Shown piece after piece: positions 1-7,867 of a DNA stretch of 10,013 nucleotides (its first letter is position 1; the number at the start of each line of letters is the position of its first letter). Position numbers and translations under genes: made by a program. The DNA is from Lonsdalea quercina subsp. quercina (GTDB lineage: Bacteria; Pseudomonadota; Gammaproteobacteria; Enterobacterales; Enterobacteriaceae): positions 462,385-472,397 of the forward strand of contig NZ_JIBO01000006.1 of NCBI RefSeq assembly GCF_000688655.1. The letters run 5' to 3'. The notes under the pieces were generated by a model. That model was not told the origin of the DNA. It saw nothing but the letters and a program-made list of their open reading frames with translations, and did not search any database.

Positions 1-1
1 C

Positions 2-2458
2 CGGTTTGAAATGCAGCTTTTCCACCAGCTTGACGAAATCCGCCACGACTTTCGCGTCGTAATAGCTGGTGAACGGGTCCTGCACTATCAGCACATAGTC
101 GGCACGCGCCCGTGGGGACAGCTGTTCCAGCTGTTCCAGCGTGGTCGTCATCGCGGGATGGCCCGCAAACTGTTGCCGCAACGACGGGGAGGATAACAGC
201 GGGAGATCGACCATGCCGATAAATTTGCGGCTCAACTCGCCGACCCACGGCTGTTTGAGGAAAAAGTTGAAGGTTTTGGGCGCTCTCGCCATCAGCGGCG
301 CATAGCTCTCCACGCCAGCGACTAGGTAGTCCCGCGCCGGTCGCAAGTAACGCGTATGGTAGAGTTGTAAAAAGCGCGAGCGGAAACTCGGCACGTCGAT
401 TTTAATCGGGCACTGCGTCGAGCAGGCCTTACAGGCCAGACAGCCCGACATCGCCTCTTTCACTTCATGCGAAAAATCATAGTCTCCCTTGCGCGCCTGC
501 CAGGTGTGGCGTGTCTTCTGCACCAAGGTGCGGAAACTGATGCGCCGCTCCGACAGACTGTTTTCCAGCGCCAGCGGATCCACGCCCTGCTCCGTTAACA
601 GCCGCAGCCACTCGCGCACCAGCGACGCGCGGCCTTTGGGGGAATGGATGCGATTACCGGTCACCTTCATCGACGGACACATCGGGCTGCGTGCATCAAA
701 GTTAAAACACAGACCGTTGCCGTTACATTCCATCGCGCCGCGAAAAGAAGTGCGAACCGCCAGAGGAATGCGACGATCGTAGGTGCCGCGTTTCACCGCA
801 TCGACCTTCATCATCGGCGCGTCGACATCGATGGGCGCACAAATTTTTCCCGGATTGAGGCGGTTTTGCGGATCAAAGGCGCTTTTGACGCGACGCAGCT
901 CTTCATACAGTTCCGGGCCAAAAAAGGCGGGGCTATACTCGGCGCGAAATCCCTTGCCATGTTCTCCCCAGAGCAGACCGCCGTATTTGGCGGTTAACGC
1001 CACAATCTGATCCGACAGCTGCTTCATCAGCATCTCCTGCTGCGGATCGCACATATCCAGCGCCGGACGGACGTGCAGTACCCCGGCATCCACATGGCCG
1101 AACATGCCGTAGCTCAGCTGATGGCTATCCAGCAGCGCGCGGAACTCCGCAATGTAGTCCGCCAGATGCTGGGGAGGAACGCAGGTATCCTCGGCAAACG
1201 GGATGGGTTTGGCCTGCCCTTTGCTGTTGCCCAGCAAACCAACCGCCTTTTTACGCATGCCATAAATTCGCTCGATACCAGCGAGGTCGTGACAGAGCTG
1301 ATACCCGATCACGCCCTTCTCCCGCTTCGCCAACAGAGCATCAAGCCGCTGACACAATGACCCGACGCGCTCATCGATCAGAGCTTCATCATCCCCGGCA
1401 AATTCGACGATATTTAGCCCCAGCATTTCCTGACCGGGAACGTCGGTAATCAATTCACTGACCGAATGCCAGACGATATCCTCTCGCGCCAAATTCAGCA
1501 CTTTGGAGTCCACCGTCTCCACGGATAAGGCTTGCGCATCCACCATAAACGGCGCGTTGCGCAGTGCGGAGTCGAACGAGTCGTACTTGATATTCACCAG
1601 CCGCCGGATTTTCGGCAACGGCGTGATATCCAGTTTGGCTTCGGTGATAAAAGCCAGAGATCCTTCCGACCCGGTCAAAATACGCGTGAGATCGAAGGTC
1701 TGCAGATCGTCGCTGAATACATGACGCAAATCGTACCCGGTAAGGAATCGATTCAGCTTGGGAAACTTGTCGACGATGAGATGGCGCTGCTCGCGGCAGC
1801 GGTTGAGTACGGTGTCGTATATCCGCCCGACCGGCGACGGTTCCTCAGCCAGTTGTTCGGCCAAAGTCACCGGCATGGGCTGCGTGTCCAGCATTTCGCC
1901 GCCTAACAGCACGGCCCGTAAACCGAGTACGTGGTCAGACGTTTTGCCGTACATCAGAGAGCCCTGACCGGAAGCGTCCGTGTTAATCATCCCGCCCAGC
2001 GTGGCGCGATTGCTGGTCGACAGCTCCGGCGCAAAAAAATAGCCGAACGGTTTCAGATACTGGTTAAGCTGGTCTTTGATGACGCCGGCTTCAACGCGTA
2101 CCCACCCTTGCTCAGGATTGATTTCCAGAATCCGATTCATGTAGCGCGACATATCGACCACGATGCCCCGATTCAGGGCCTGTCCGTTGGTGCCGGTGCC
2201 GCCGCCGCGCGGCGTGAACGTGAGTGACGAGAATGCCGCTTCGCCCGCCAGCCGCGCTAGAAGCGCCACATCGGCGGTCGAACGAGGAAAAACCACGGCA
2301 TCCGGCAACAGTTGATAAATGCTGTTGTCGGTCGCCATTGTCAGTCGGTCTGCATAGTGGGTGGCGGTATCGCCGGTGAATCCGTGTTGTTTTAACGCTT
2401 CCAAAAAGTCGAGCACCGGCTGAACGAGGCCAGGCGCCTGAGTGATCTGTGGGATCAT
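2..2458 (-). CDS. ydiJ: FAD-linked oxidase / Fe-S protein YdiJ (C-terminus beyond window)
   Basis: The reading frame starts at ATG 2458 (protein begins MIPQITQAPG) and stays open for 819 codons to the left edge. E. coli YdiJ has about 1018 residues, so roughly the last 200 are missing. Visible parts, in order: an FAD-binding type 4 domain with PRGGGTGTNG at residues 83-92; an FAD-oxidase C-terminal domain with GHVDAGVLHVR near 454-464; a Cys cluster C578, C584, C594; and a classical 4Fe-4S motif CxxCxxCxxxCP at C673, C676, C679 and C683. The architecture is that of soluble or membrane-associated D-2-hydroxyacid dehydrogenases (D-lactate and glycolate oxidase relatives). YdiJ has been linked to D-2-hydroxyglutarate oxidation, which I recall but cannot verify here. 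An AGGG 10 nt before the ATG is a plausible ribosome binding site. In-frame motifs at 2215, 1195, 1099, 733 and 451 argue against a frameshift. The gene is divergent from ydiK. Confidence 0.95.
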   Translation of the reverse strand, partial: MIPQITQAPGLVQPVLDFLEALKQHGFTGDTATHYADRLTMATDNSIYQLLPDAVVFPRSTADVALLARLAGEAAFSSLTFTPRGGGTGTNGQALNRGIVVDMSRYMNRILEINPEQGWVRVEAGVIKDQLNQYLKPFGYFFAPELSTSNRATLGGMINTDASGQGSLMYGKTSDHVLGLRAVLLGGEMLDTQPMPVTLAEQLAEEPSPVGRIYDTVLNRCREQRHLIVDKFPKLNRFLTGYDLRHVFSDDLQTFDLTRILTGSEGSLAFITEAKLDITPLPKIRRLVNIKYDSFDSALRNAPFMVDAQALSVETVDSKVLNLAREDIVWHSVSELITDVPGQEMLGLNIVEFAGDDEALIDERVGSLCQRLDALLAKREKGVIGYQLCHDLAGIERIYGMRKKAVGLLGNSKGQAKPIPFAEDTCVPPQHLADYIAEFRALLDSHQLSYGMFGHVDAGVLHVRPALDMCDPQQEMLMKQLSDQIVALTAKYGGLLWGEHGKGFRAEYSPAFFGPELYEELRRVKSAFDPQNRLNPGKICAPIDVDAPMMKVDAVKRGTYDRRIPLAVRTSFRGAMECNGNGLCFNFDARSPMCPSMKVTGNRIHSPKGRASLVREWLRLLTEQGVDPLALENSLSERRISFRTLVQKTRHTWQARKGDYDFSHEVKEAMSGCLACKACSTQCPIKIDVPSFRSRFLQLYHTRYLRPARDYLVAGVESYAPLMARAPKTFNFFLKQPWVGELSRKFIGMVDLPLLSSPSLRQQFAGHPAMTTTLEQLEQLSPRARADYVLIVQDPFTSYYDAKVVADFVKLVEKLHFKP

Positions 2459-2755
2459 TGTAGTTGACCCTGTCTGTAGAATAGTGTTTGCAAAACAGTG
2501 ATAGAATTAGAGGCGTGACGCTTCTTTATCCCGGCGCCGCACAATTTTTGTTTTATCACATTTCATGCCGTGGCGCGCCTACGGAACGATAAAAACTTAA
2601 GGGGAACACGCCCTGTTCGGCGCAAGGCGTGGGATCAAGACTCACCACCCTGGCCGCAGTAAATGCAGCATCTGGGCTTTTTTACCGCTATTATCTTTCC
2701 CGCTGACAAAGTCTATCGTCAGTCGATAAGACATTCGCTCAAGAGGTAATAATCG
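2459..2755. other. ydiJ-ydiK divergent intergenic region
   Basis: This stretch of about 300 bp separates two divergently transcribed genes and must hold both promoters. I see no convincing coding sequence. Weak signals are a short palindrome TGTTTGCAAAACA (2485-2497) about 30 bp upstream of ydiJ, an inverted repeat CACGCC/GGCGTG (2607-2612 with 2626-2631), and a -10-like TATTAT at 2689-2694 on the ydiK side, which lacks a good -35 at normal spacing. No clear PurR operator is visible, although PurR control of ydiK is known in E. coli. None of these marks is strong enough for a promoter call. Confidence 0.6.
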
Positions 2756-3865
2756 TTGATGGAACACTCTCAGTCACCCCGTTTCGACCTAGCTACAATG
2801 CTGTTCACGCTTATGTTCATTGCCGTAATGATCATTGCCTGCTTTTGGGTTATCCAGCCCTTTATTCTGGGTTTTGCCTGGGCGAGCATGGTGGTTATCG
2901 CTACTTGGCCGCTGCTGGTCCGCCTGCAGAAACTGCTCTGGGGCCGTCGGTCGCTGGCTGTCGTCGCCATGACGCTGCTTCTGATTCTACTATTTGTCAT
3001 CCCCACCTCTATTCTGGTAAGCAGCGTGATCGATAACTCTTCGACGTTGATCGGCTGGGCGTCTTCTCAGGAGCGCATGGCGCCGCCCACGCTGGAGTGG
3101 CTTAAATCCGTTCCTATGGTGGGCGACAAACTCTATAGCAGCTGGCAGACGCTTATTCACAGCGGAGGCAGCGCCCTGATGTCGAAGGTTCAGCCTTATG
3201 TCGGGAAAACGGCGACCTGGGTCGTGGCGCAGGCCGCGCACGTTGGCCGTTTCTTGATGCATTGCGCCCTGATGGTGCTGTTCAGCGTCTTGCTGTACAG
3301 CAAAGGCGATCGAGTGGCCTTCGGCGTTCGCCGCCTTGCCATTCGTTTAGGGCAGGAACGCGGCGATGCGGCGGTGATCCTGGCCGCGCAGGCCATCCGC
3401 GCCGTGGCGCTGGGCGTGGTCGTCACGGCTATTGTCCAATCCGTGCTCGGCGGGATCGGCCTGACGATCGCCGGCATCCCCTATACGACGCTGCTCACCG
3501 TTCTGATGTTCCTGAGCTGCGTCGCGCAGCTCGGTCCACTGCCGGTGCTGGTCCCCGCCATCATCTGGCTGTACTGGACTGGCGATACGACCTGGGGAAC
3601 CGTGCTGTTGGTATGGAGCGGCGTCGTCGCTACGCTGGATAACGTCATCAGACCAATCCTAATCCGGATGGGCGCCGATCTGCCGCTACTACTGATCCTG
3701 TCCGGGGTCATCGGCGGCCTGCTGGCCTTCGGCATGATCGGACTTTTCATTGGGCCGGTCGTGTTGGCGGTTTCCTACCGCCTGCTCTCCGCCTGGATGC
3801 AGGACACCCCGGAGCCGCCATCACTGTCAGACGTGCACGTCGATCCTAAAAGCACCCAACTATAA
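2756..3865 (+). CDS. ydiK: AI-2E family transporter YdiK
   Basis: This is an integral inner-membrane protein of up to 369 residues, close in length to E. coli YdiK. Family members are called AI-2E exporters or transporters after TqsA, but the substrate of YdiK is not established. Hydrophobic segments fall at about 14-35, 36-55, 66-92, 163-182, 213-240, 243-275, 280-297 and 309-347, the usual eight-helix pattern of the family. The stretches ALGVVVTAIVQ, LGPLPVLVPAIIWLYWTGD, TLDNVIRPILI and GMIGLFIGP match YdiK almost residue for residue. The start is ambiguous: TTG 2756 is followed directly by ATG 2759. GAGGT at 2743-2747 lies 8 nt from the TTG and 11 nt from the ATG, so spacing slightly favours TTG, while codon preference favours ATG. 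The charged tail after residue 350 is divergent. No partner gene is co-transcribed; rprA follows under its own promoter. Confidence 0.94.
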   Translation: MMEHSQSPRFDLATMLFTLMFIAVMIIACFWVIQPFILGFAWASMVVIATWPLLVRLQKLLWGRRSLAVVAMTLLLILLFVIPTSILVSSVIDNSSTLIGWASSQERMAPPTLEWLKSVPMVGDKLYSSWQTLIHSGGSALMSKVQPYVGKTATWVVAQAAHVGRFLMHCALMVLFSVLLYSKGDRVAFGVRRLAIRLGQERGDAAVILAAQAIRAVALGVVVTAIVQSVLGGIGLTIAGIPYTTLLTVLMFLSCVAQLGPLPVLVPAIIWLYWTGDTTWGTVLLVWSGVVATLDNVIRPILIRMGADLPLLLILSGVIGGLLAFGMIGLFIGPVVLAVSYRLLSAWMQDTPEPPSLSDVHVDPKSTQL

Positions 3866-3893
3866 CCCGCCGACGTTTCCTTATCCGATGACA

Positions 3894-3922
3894 TTCTCCA
3901 AGGCAGTTTCTGCCTTGGAGAA
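3894..3922. repeat. Perfect 13-bp inverted repeat, possible 3' end structure of ydiK mRNA
   Basis: TTCTCCAAGGCAG (3894-3906), a TTT loop, then the exact reverse complement (3910-3922). It begins 28 nt after the ydiK stop. On the plus strand it is followed by CAGGAAACAATT, and on the minus strand by TGTCATCGG, so neither direction has the U-tract of an intrinsic terminator. It may protect or define the mRNA 3' end, act as a Rho-assisted stop, or be a remnant of a repeat element. Confidence 0.7.
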
Positions 3923-4066
3923 CAGGAAACAATTAAGAAAAGCTTACCTATTTAAGACAACTCCGATTTAACCCTAATGACGGGCATTCTGTAAATCCTT
4001 ACACATAAGGAGATATCAGCAAGAGAACTGTGTAACTAAAAAAAATCGTTAAAAAACAATTAACCA

Positions 4067-4081
4067 TTAGGATGATTCTTA
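4067..4081 (+). promoter_or_regulatory. RcsB box upstream of rprA
   Basis: TTAGGATGATTCTTA differs only in its two central positions from TTAGGAATATTCTTA, the Rcs box in one orientation. It ends exactly where the proposed -35 element of rprA begins, with its centre about 43 bp before the predicted transcription start. That is where RcsB homodimers activate rprA-type promoters. The match and position are seen directly; binding is inferred from the known RcsB control of rprA in E. coli. Confidence 0.8.
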
Positions 4082-4110
4082 ATGACGGATCCGGCACGAG
4101 TTCATACTAT
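4082..4110 (+). promoter_or_regulatory. rprA promoter (-35/-10)
   Basis: Proposed -35 ATGACG (4082-4087) and -10 TACTAT (4105-4110) are separated by 17 bp, each matching four of six consensus positions. The overlapping CATACT (4103-4108) is an alternative -10. A weak core next to an activator box fits an RcsB-dependent promoter. The expected start is about 4117, which agrees with the RprA 5' end estimated from the E. coli RNA length. The A/T-rich run at about 4037-4063 could serve as an UP element. Confidence 0.6.
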
Positions 4111-4117
4111 GGATAAC

Positions 4118-4222
4118 GAAGCTAGTGTTTAAATCACATCTGTCCGGAGGTTTCTCCTCGTCAGAGCCAGTAACGAATTGCTGTGTGTAGTCTTTGCCCA
4201 TCCCCTGTGATGGGCTTTTTTT
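4118..4222 (+). ncRNA. rprA: RprA small regulatory RNA
   Basis: RprA is an Hfq-dependent small RNA induced by the Rcs phosphorelay. In E. coli it pairs with the rpoS leader and activates RpoS translation. The block from 4172 to 4202 (AACGAATTGCTGTGTGTAG, then TCTTTGCCCATC) is, as I recall the sequence, identical to E. coli RprA. The terminator hairpin GCCCATC/GATGGGC (4196-4202 with 4209-4215) is conserved and only its loop differs. The 3' end lies in the T-run 4216-4224. The 5' end is estimated by assuming the 105-nt E. coli length and fits the promoter above. The first 50 nt do not resemble E. coli: the AU-rich 5' hairpin is absent, and a small GGAG/CTCC hairpin (4146-4157) is seen instead. 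It sits between ydiK and the 3' end of ppsA, on the ydiK strand. Confidence 0.92.
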
Positions 4223-4224
4223 TT
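4196..4224 (+). terminator. Intrinsic terminator of rprA
   Basis: A 7-bp GC-rich stem, GCCCATC (4196-4202) and GATGGGC (4209-4215), with a 6-nt loop is followed by nine T residues (4216-4224). This is the standard Hfq-binding 3' end of the small RNA. Confidence 0.93.
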
Positions 4225-4262
4225 GGCTGCGAATTATTCCTGGTGATAGCGCCCTTCGCCCC

Positions 4263-4305
4263 ACAAAAAAACGCGCGTGACAACCAAGGTTGACCACGCG
4301 CGTTT
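4263..4305 (-). terminator. Intrinsic terminator of ppsA
   Basis: AAACGCGCGTG (4269-4279) pairs with CACGCGCGTTT (4295-4305), and an inner CAACC/GGTTG (4281-4285 with 4288-4292) extends the stem. On the minus strand the hairpin runs into a T-tract given by the A-run 4265-4271. It lies about 80 nt after the ppsA stop and separates ppsA from the convergent rprA. Confidence 0.88.
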
Positions 4306-4382
4306 CCTCTATCGTGACGCTCTAAATGACAAAGCAATAAGAAACAGTATCGCGATTACCGTATCGGACCGATGACCCTCTG

Positions 4383-6761
4383 TTAGCGGATTTCCGCGAG
4401 ACTCAGCCAGGTTTGCACTACGGTATCCGGATTCAACGACAGGCTGTCGATGCCTTGATCCATCAACCAGGCGGCGAAGTCTTCATGATCTGACGGCCCT
4501 TGTCCGCAGATGCCGACGTATTTGCCCTGCGCTTTAGCGGCTTTGATCGCCATTGCCAGCAATATTTTTACCGATTCATTGCGTTCATCGAACAACGCCG
4601 ATACCACGCCGGAGTCACGATCCAAGCCCAACGTCAGCTGCGTCATATCGTTCGAACCGATGGAAAATCCATCAAAGTGCCGCAGGAACGCTTCAGCCTG
4701 CAACGCGTTGGACGGAATTTCACACATCATGATGATTTTCAGCCCTTTGTCGCCACGACGTAATCCTTGCGCCGCCAGCTCCGCCACCACCGCTTCCGCC
4801 TGTTCAACGGTGCGAACAAACGGGATCATGATTTCGACGTTGGTTAGCCCCATCACATCGCGCACCCGTTTGACCGCTTCACATTCCAGCGCAAAACAGT
4901 CACAGAAGTCAGGCGAGACATAACGGCCTGCGCCACGGAAACCCAGCATGGGGTTCTCTTCGTCCGGCTCATACCGCTCGCCACCAACCAGGTTGGCATA
5001 TTCGTTGGATTTGAAGTCAGACAGCCGCACGATAACGCGCTTCGGCCAGAAGGCGCTGGCGAGCGTGGCAATACCCTCTTTTAGACGTTCGATGTAAAAC
5101 TCGACCGGGTCGTCGTAGCCCTGCATCAGACTTTTAATCTCCTGCTGTAGTTGCGGCGTCTGCTGGTCAAACTCCAGCAGCGCGCGCGGATGCACACCGA
5201 TCATGCGATTGATGATGAATTCGAGCCGCGCCAGCCCTACGCCGTCATTAGGCAAGCAGGCGAAGTCAAAGGCGCGATCCGGGTTGCCTACGTTCATCAT
5301 GATTTTGAGCGGCAAAGTCGGCATGGCGTCCACTGGCGAGCTTTTCACCGTGAAGTCCAACAGATCCTGATAGACGTAGCCGGTGTCGCCCTCCGCACAG
5401 GAGACGGTCACCTTCTGCCCATTACCGAGTCGCTCCGTCGCATCACCGCAGCCTACGACGGCCGGGATCCCCAGCTCACGGGCGATAATCGCCGCATGAC
5501 AGGTACGCCCACCCCGGTTGGTCACGATAGCCGCGGCCTTTTTCATAATCGGTTCCCAATCGGGATCGGTCATGTCCGTTACCAGCACATCGCCCGCATT
5601 AACCAGATGCATTTCATTGATGTCATTGATGTTTTTGACTTCACCCGCGCCAATGCGATGCCCGATAGCCCGGCCCTCAACCAGCACTTCGCCGCTGGCG
5701 GGCAGGTGATAGCGCTCCATGACCTGACCATTCGAGCGCACGGTTTCCGGCCGCGCCTGCACAATGTAGAGACGACCGGTGTGACCGTCTTTCGCCCACT
5801 CGATATCCATCGGTCGGGCGTAGTGTTTTTCAATCAGCAGCGCCTGATGCGCCAGCGCCTGTACTTCTTCGTCGGTTAAGCAGAAACGGTCGCGCTGCGT
5901 CTCCGGAACGTCCTCGATACTGACCTGTTTGCCATGCTCTTGACTGGGGGCATACACCATGCGGATCTTCTTCGACCCCATGTTGCGGCGCACTATCGCA
6001 GGATTGCCCTTCAGCAGCATCGGTTTGTGGACGTAGAACTCATCCGGGTTGACCGCGCCTTGTACCACCATTTCACCTAGTCCCCAGGCCGCAGTGATGA
6101 AGACCACCTGATCGAACCCGGATTCGGTGTCCAGCGTAAACATGACGCCGGACGCCGCCAGATCGGAACGCACCATACGCTGGATCCCGGCGGACAGCGC
6201 GACTCCGCGGTGATCGTAGCCCTGATGTACACGGTAAGAAATGGCGCGGTCGTTGAACAGCGAGGCGAATACATGTTTGACCGCCGTCAACACGGCATCG
6301 TAGCCCTGTACGTTGAGGAATGTCTCTTGCTGACCGGCGAAGGAAGCATCGGGCATGTCTTCGGCGGTGGCCGACGAACGGACGGCGAAGGAAGCGTCTG
6401 GATCGTCCCCTGATAGCTGCTGATAGGCATCGCGTATCGCTTGTTCCAACGCAGGCTGGAATGGCGTATCGACAATCCATTGACGAATTTGGACGCCGGC
6501 TTTGGCCAGCTGGTTGACATCGTCAATGTCGGTTTTATCCAGCAGCGCGTAAATCCGCTGGTTGATGCCACTCTGTGTCAAAAAATCATTGAACGCCTGA
6601 GCGGTTGTCGCGAAGCCATTGGGGACTTCCACGCCCAGCGATGACAGGTTGGTGATCATCTCACCCAGAGAGGCGTTCTTGCCGCCTACCCGCTCCACGT
6701 CATGCATACCGAGTTGGTCGTACCACAAGACATTACGCTTATCTGTACCGTTGTTGGACAT
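4383..6761 (-). CDS. ppsA: Phosphoenolpyruvate synthase
   Basis: This cytosolic enzyme makes phosphoenolpyruvate, AMP and phosphate from pyruvate and ATP, the entry to gluconeogenesis from three-carbon substrates. At 792 residues it equals the E. coli length. In order: an N-terminal ATP-grasp pyruvate-phosphate dikinase domain (about 20-345, with [10 protein letters not shown] at 26-35 and [20 protein letters not shown] at 128-147); the swivelling phosphohistidine domain (about 385-465) with [15 protein letters not shown], catalytic H422 and regulatory T420; and the C-terminal PEP-utilising TIM-barrel (about 480-790) with GICGQGPSD and catalytic C752. All key residues are present. ATG 6761 is preceded by AAGGA 8-9 nt upstream, and the protein opens with MSNNG as in E. 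coli. It is transcribed divergently from ppsR, whose product regulates it. A Cra site and a possible leader hairpin lie upstream, and a strong terminator downstream. Confidence 0.98.
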   Translation of the reverse strand: MSNNGTDKRNVLWYDQLGMHDVERVGGKNASLGEMITNLSSLGVEVPNGFATTAQAFNDFLTQSGINQRIYALLDKTDIDDVNQLAKAGVQIRQWIVDTPFQPALEQAIRDAYQQLSGDDPDASFAVRSSATAEDMPDASFAGQQETFLNVQGYDAVLTAVKHVFASLFNDRAISYRVHQGYDHRGVALSAGIQRMVRSDLAASGVMFTLDTESGFDQVVFITAAWGLGEMVVQGAVNPDEFYVHKPMLLKGNPAIVRRNMGSKKIRMVYAPSQEHGKQVSIEDVPETQRDRFCLTDEEVQALAHQALLIEKHYARPMDIEWAKDGHTGRLYIVQARPETVRSNGQVMERYHLPASGEVLVEGRAIGHRIGAGEVKNINDINEMHLVNAGDVLVTDMTDPDWEPIMKKAAAIVTNRGGRTCHAAIIARELGIPAVVGCGDATERLGNGQKVTVSCAEGDTGYVYQDLLDFTVKSSPVDAMPTLPLKIMMNVGNPDRAFDFACLPNDGVGLARLEFIINRMIGVHPRALLEFDQQTPQLQQEIKSLMQGYDDPVEFYIERLKEGIATLASAFWPKRVIVRLSDFKSNEYANLVGGERYEPDEENPMLGFRGAGRYVSPDFCDCFALECEAVKRVRDVMGLTNVEIMIPFVRTVEQAEAVVAELAAQGLRRGDKGLKIIMMCEIPSNALQAEAFLRHFDGFSIGSNDMTQLTLGLDRDSGVVSALFDERNESVKILLAMAIKAAKAQGKYVGICGQGPSDHEDFAAWLMDQGIDSLSLNPDTVVQTWLSLAEIR

Positions 6762-6806
6762 CGAAATTATCCTTCTGCATACAATGTAGGGTATGGAAGC
6801 ACTGCT

Positions 6807-6820
6807 GCTGAAACCTCAGC
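6807..6820. repeat. GCTGA/TCAGC inverted repeat in the ppsA leader
   Basis: GCTGAAACCTCAGC is an inverted repeat with 5-bp arms and a 4-nt loop. On the minus strand it would lie just inside the predicted ppsA 5' UTR. Its left half GCTGAAAC equals a Cra half-operator, but the arms are two bases too close for a full Cra site. On the plus strand it is followed by TTTTT, giving a weak terminator-like shape. Confidence 0.45.
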
Positions 6821-6832
6821 TTTTTCGAGCGT

Positions 6833-6838
6833 AGCATA
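6833..6838 (-). promoter_or_regulatory. Candidate -10 of the ppsA promoter
   Basis: On the minus strand TATGCT (6838-6833) matches four of six -10 positions. No good -35 precedes it at 17 bp, as expected for an activator-dependent promoter. A start near 6826 would place the upstream Cra site at about -41, close to the activating position known for Cra at E. coli ppsA. The call rests mainly on this geometry. Confidence 0.4.
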
Positions 6839-6860
6839 GCGTTTTGTAAAGCTGGGAAAG

Positions 6861-6873
6861 GTGAATCGATCAA
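6861..6873. promoter_or_regulatory. Cra (FruR) operator upstream of ppsA
   Basis: GTGAATCGATCAA fits the Cra recognition pattern TGAATCG(A/T)T and closely resembles the known activating Cra site of E. coli ppsA. It lies about 100 bp upstream of the ppsA ATG in the gap shared with ppsR. Cra activates ppsA when fructose-1,6-bisphosphate and fructose-1-phosphate are low, that is, during gluconeogenesis. The sequence match is direct; regulation is inferred. Confidence 0.75.
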
Positions 6874-7039
6874 CCTAGTGAAAAAAAATTGTCGCCTCTG
6901 ATTCACATTGCGCGGCCGGGAAAAAACATCAATAGTGAGCGGGTTTGCCCACTTAATCAGAAAGATATGCCCCGCCTTGGTTCTGGATGCCGATACTACG
7001 TTTGGACCGCTCCGGAGCCTATCGCCTTGAGGAGTCCCT

Positions 7040-7867
7040 GTGGAACGAAGCGTCTTTTATGTCTCCGACGGTACCGCCATTACAGCCCAGGTGCTGGGGC
7101 ATGCCGTGCTCTCGCAGTTTCCCGTCGATGTCACCAGCTATACCCTGCCGTTTGTCGAAAGTTCCAGCCGTGCCAACGCCGTCCGGGAGCAGATCAATGC
7201 GATTTATCAACAGAGCGGCGTGCGCCCGCTGGTGTTCTACTCTATCGTGACGCCGGCGGTCCGAGACATCATCGTCAGCAGCGAGGGCTTCTGTCAGGAT
7301 ATCGTTCAAGCCTTGGTCGCGCCGCTACAGCAGGAGTTGAATATCGAACCAAGCCCGGTGGCGAACCGGACCCACGGACTCACGGCCGACAACCTGATAA
7401 AATACGATGCCCGCATTGCCGCTATCGATTACACGCTTGCGCACGACGACGGCATCTCGCTGCGCAATCTCGATCAGGCTCAGGTCATCTTGCTGGGCGT
7501 TTCACGCTGCGGAAAAACGCCCACCAGCCTGTATCTGGCGATGCAGTTCGGCATCCGCGCCGCCAACTACCCGTTCATCGCCGAAGATCTGGACAACCTC
7601 AACCTGCGGTTGCCCGAGGCGCTGCGGCCGTACCACGATAAACTGTTCGGTCTGACCATCGATCCAGAACGGCTGGCCGCCATTCGCGAAGAGCGGCGCG
7701 GCAATAGCCATTATGCGTCGTTACGACAGTGTCGGCTGGAGCTACGGGAAGTCGAGGCGCTTTACCGGCGTTATCAGATCAAATACATCAATACGACCAA
7801 CTACTCCGTGGAAGAGATTTCCGCTCGGATCATCGATATCCTGGGCATGAGCAGGCGCATGTACTAG
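7040..7867 (+). CDS. ppsR: PEP synthase regulatory protein (bifunctional kinase/pyrophosphorylase)
   Basis: This DUF299-family protein inactivates PEP synthase by ADP-dependent phosphorylation of the Thr two residues before the catalytic His, and reactivates it by phosphate-dependent pyrophosphorolysis. It has 275 residues (E. coli PpsR has 277). Key segments are [20 protein letters not shown] at 8-27, HRTHGL-type NRTHGL at 109-114, [17 protein letters not shown] at 122-138, and the P-loop [11 protein letters not shown] at 153-163. The C-terminus is SRRMY, as in E. coli. The start is GTG 7040: GAGGAG at 7029-7034 lies 5 nt upstream, and an in-frame TGA at 7028 excludes anything longer. Its target ppsA is divergent, and that protein shows the expected T420/H422 pair. 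Its stop codon lies within a TrpR-operator-like sequence belonging to the aroH control region. Confidence 0.97.
   Translation: MERSVFYVSDGTAITAQVLGHAVLSQFPVDVTSYTLPFVESSSRANAVREQINAIYQQSGVRPLVFYSIVTPAVRDIIVSSEGFCQDIVQALVAPLQQELNIEPSPVANRTHGLTADNLIKYDARIAAIDYTLAHDDGISLRNLDQAQVILLGVSRCGKTPTSLYLAMQFGIRAANYPFIAEDLDNLNLRLPEALRPYHDKLFGLTIDPERLAAIREERRGNSHYASLRQCRLELREVEALYRRYQIKYINTTNYSVEEISARIIDILGMSRRMY

Noticed and set aside
489..2227. Several 70-125 codon frames on the plus strand opposite ydiJ
   Set aside because: All are antisense to a continuous, highly conserved ydiJ frame and resemble no known protein.
2485..2497. TGTTTGCAAAACA as a PurR operator
   Set aside because: The half-sites are in the opposite order to the PurR pattern (GCAAAC then GTTTGC), so it is only a short palindrome.
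2651..2686. Possible terminator ending in TTTTTT upstream of ydiK
   Set aside because: The sequence before the T-run does not form a stable stem, and there is no upstream plus-strand gene for it to end.
3888..3971. A 27-codon frame (begins MTFSKAVSALENRK) after ydiK
   Set aside because: There is no ribosome binding site before the ATG, and the frame passes through the perfect 13-bp hairpin, which explains the sequence better.
4079..4297. A 72-codon open frame on the minus strand across rprA
   Set aside because: It is antisense to a conserved small RNA and runs through two terminator hairpins; no ribosome site or similarity was seen.
5151..5879. A 242-codon open frame on the plus strand, antisense to ppsA
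   Set aside because: It lies wholly inside the well-supported ppsA gene, has no recognisable domain, and looks like a mirror frame of GC-rich coding DNA.
6889..7641. A 250-codon open frame on the plus strand overlapping ppsR in another frame
   Set aside because: It spans the ppsA-ppsR promoter region and shadows ppsR; its composition (Arg, Pro, Ser, Cys-rich) is typical of an off-frame reading.
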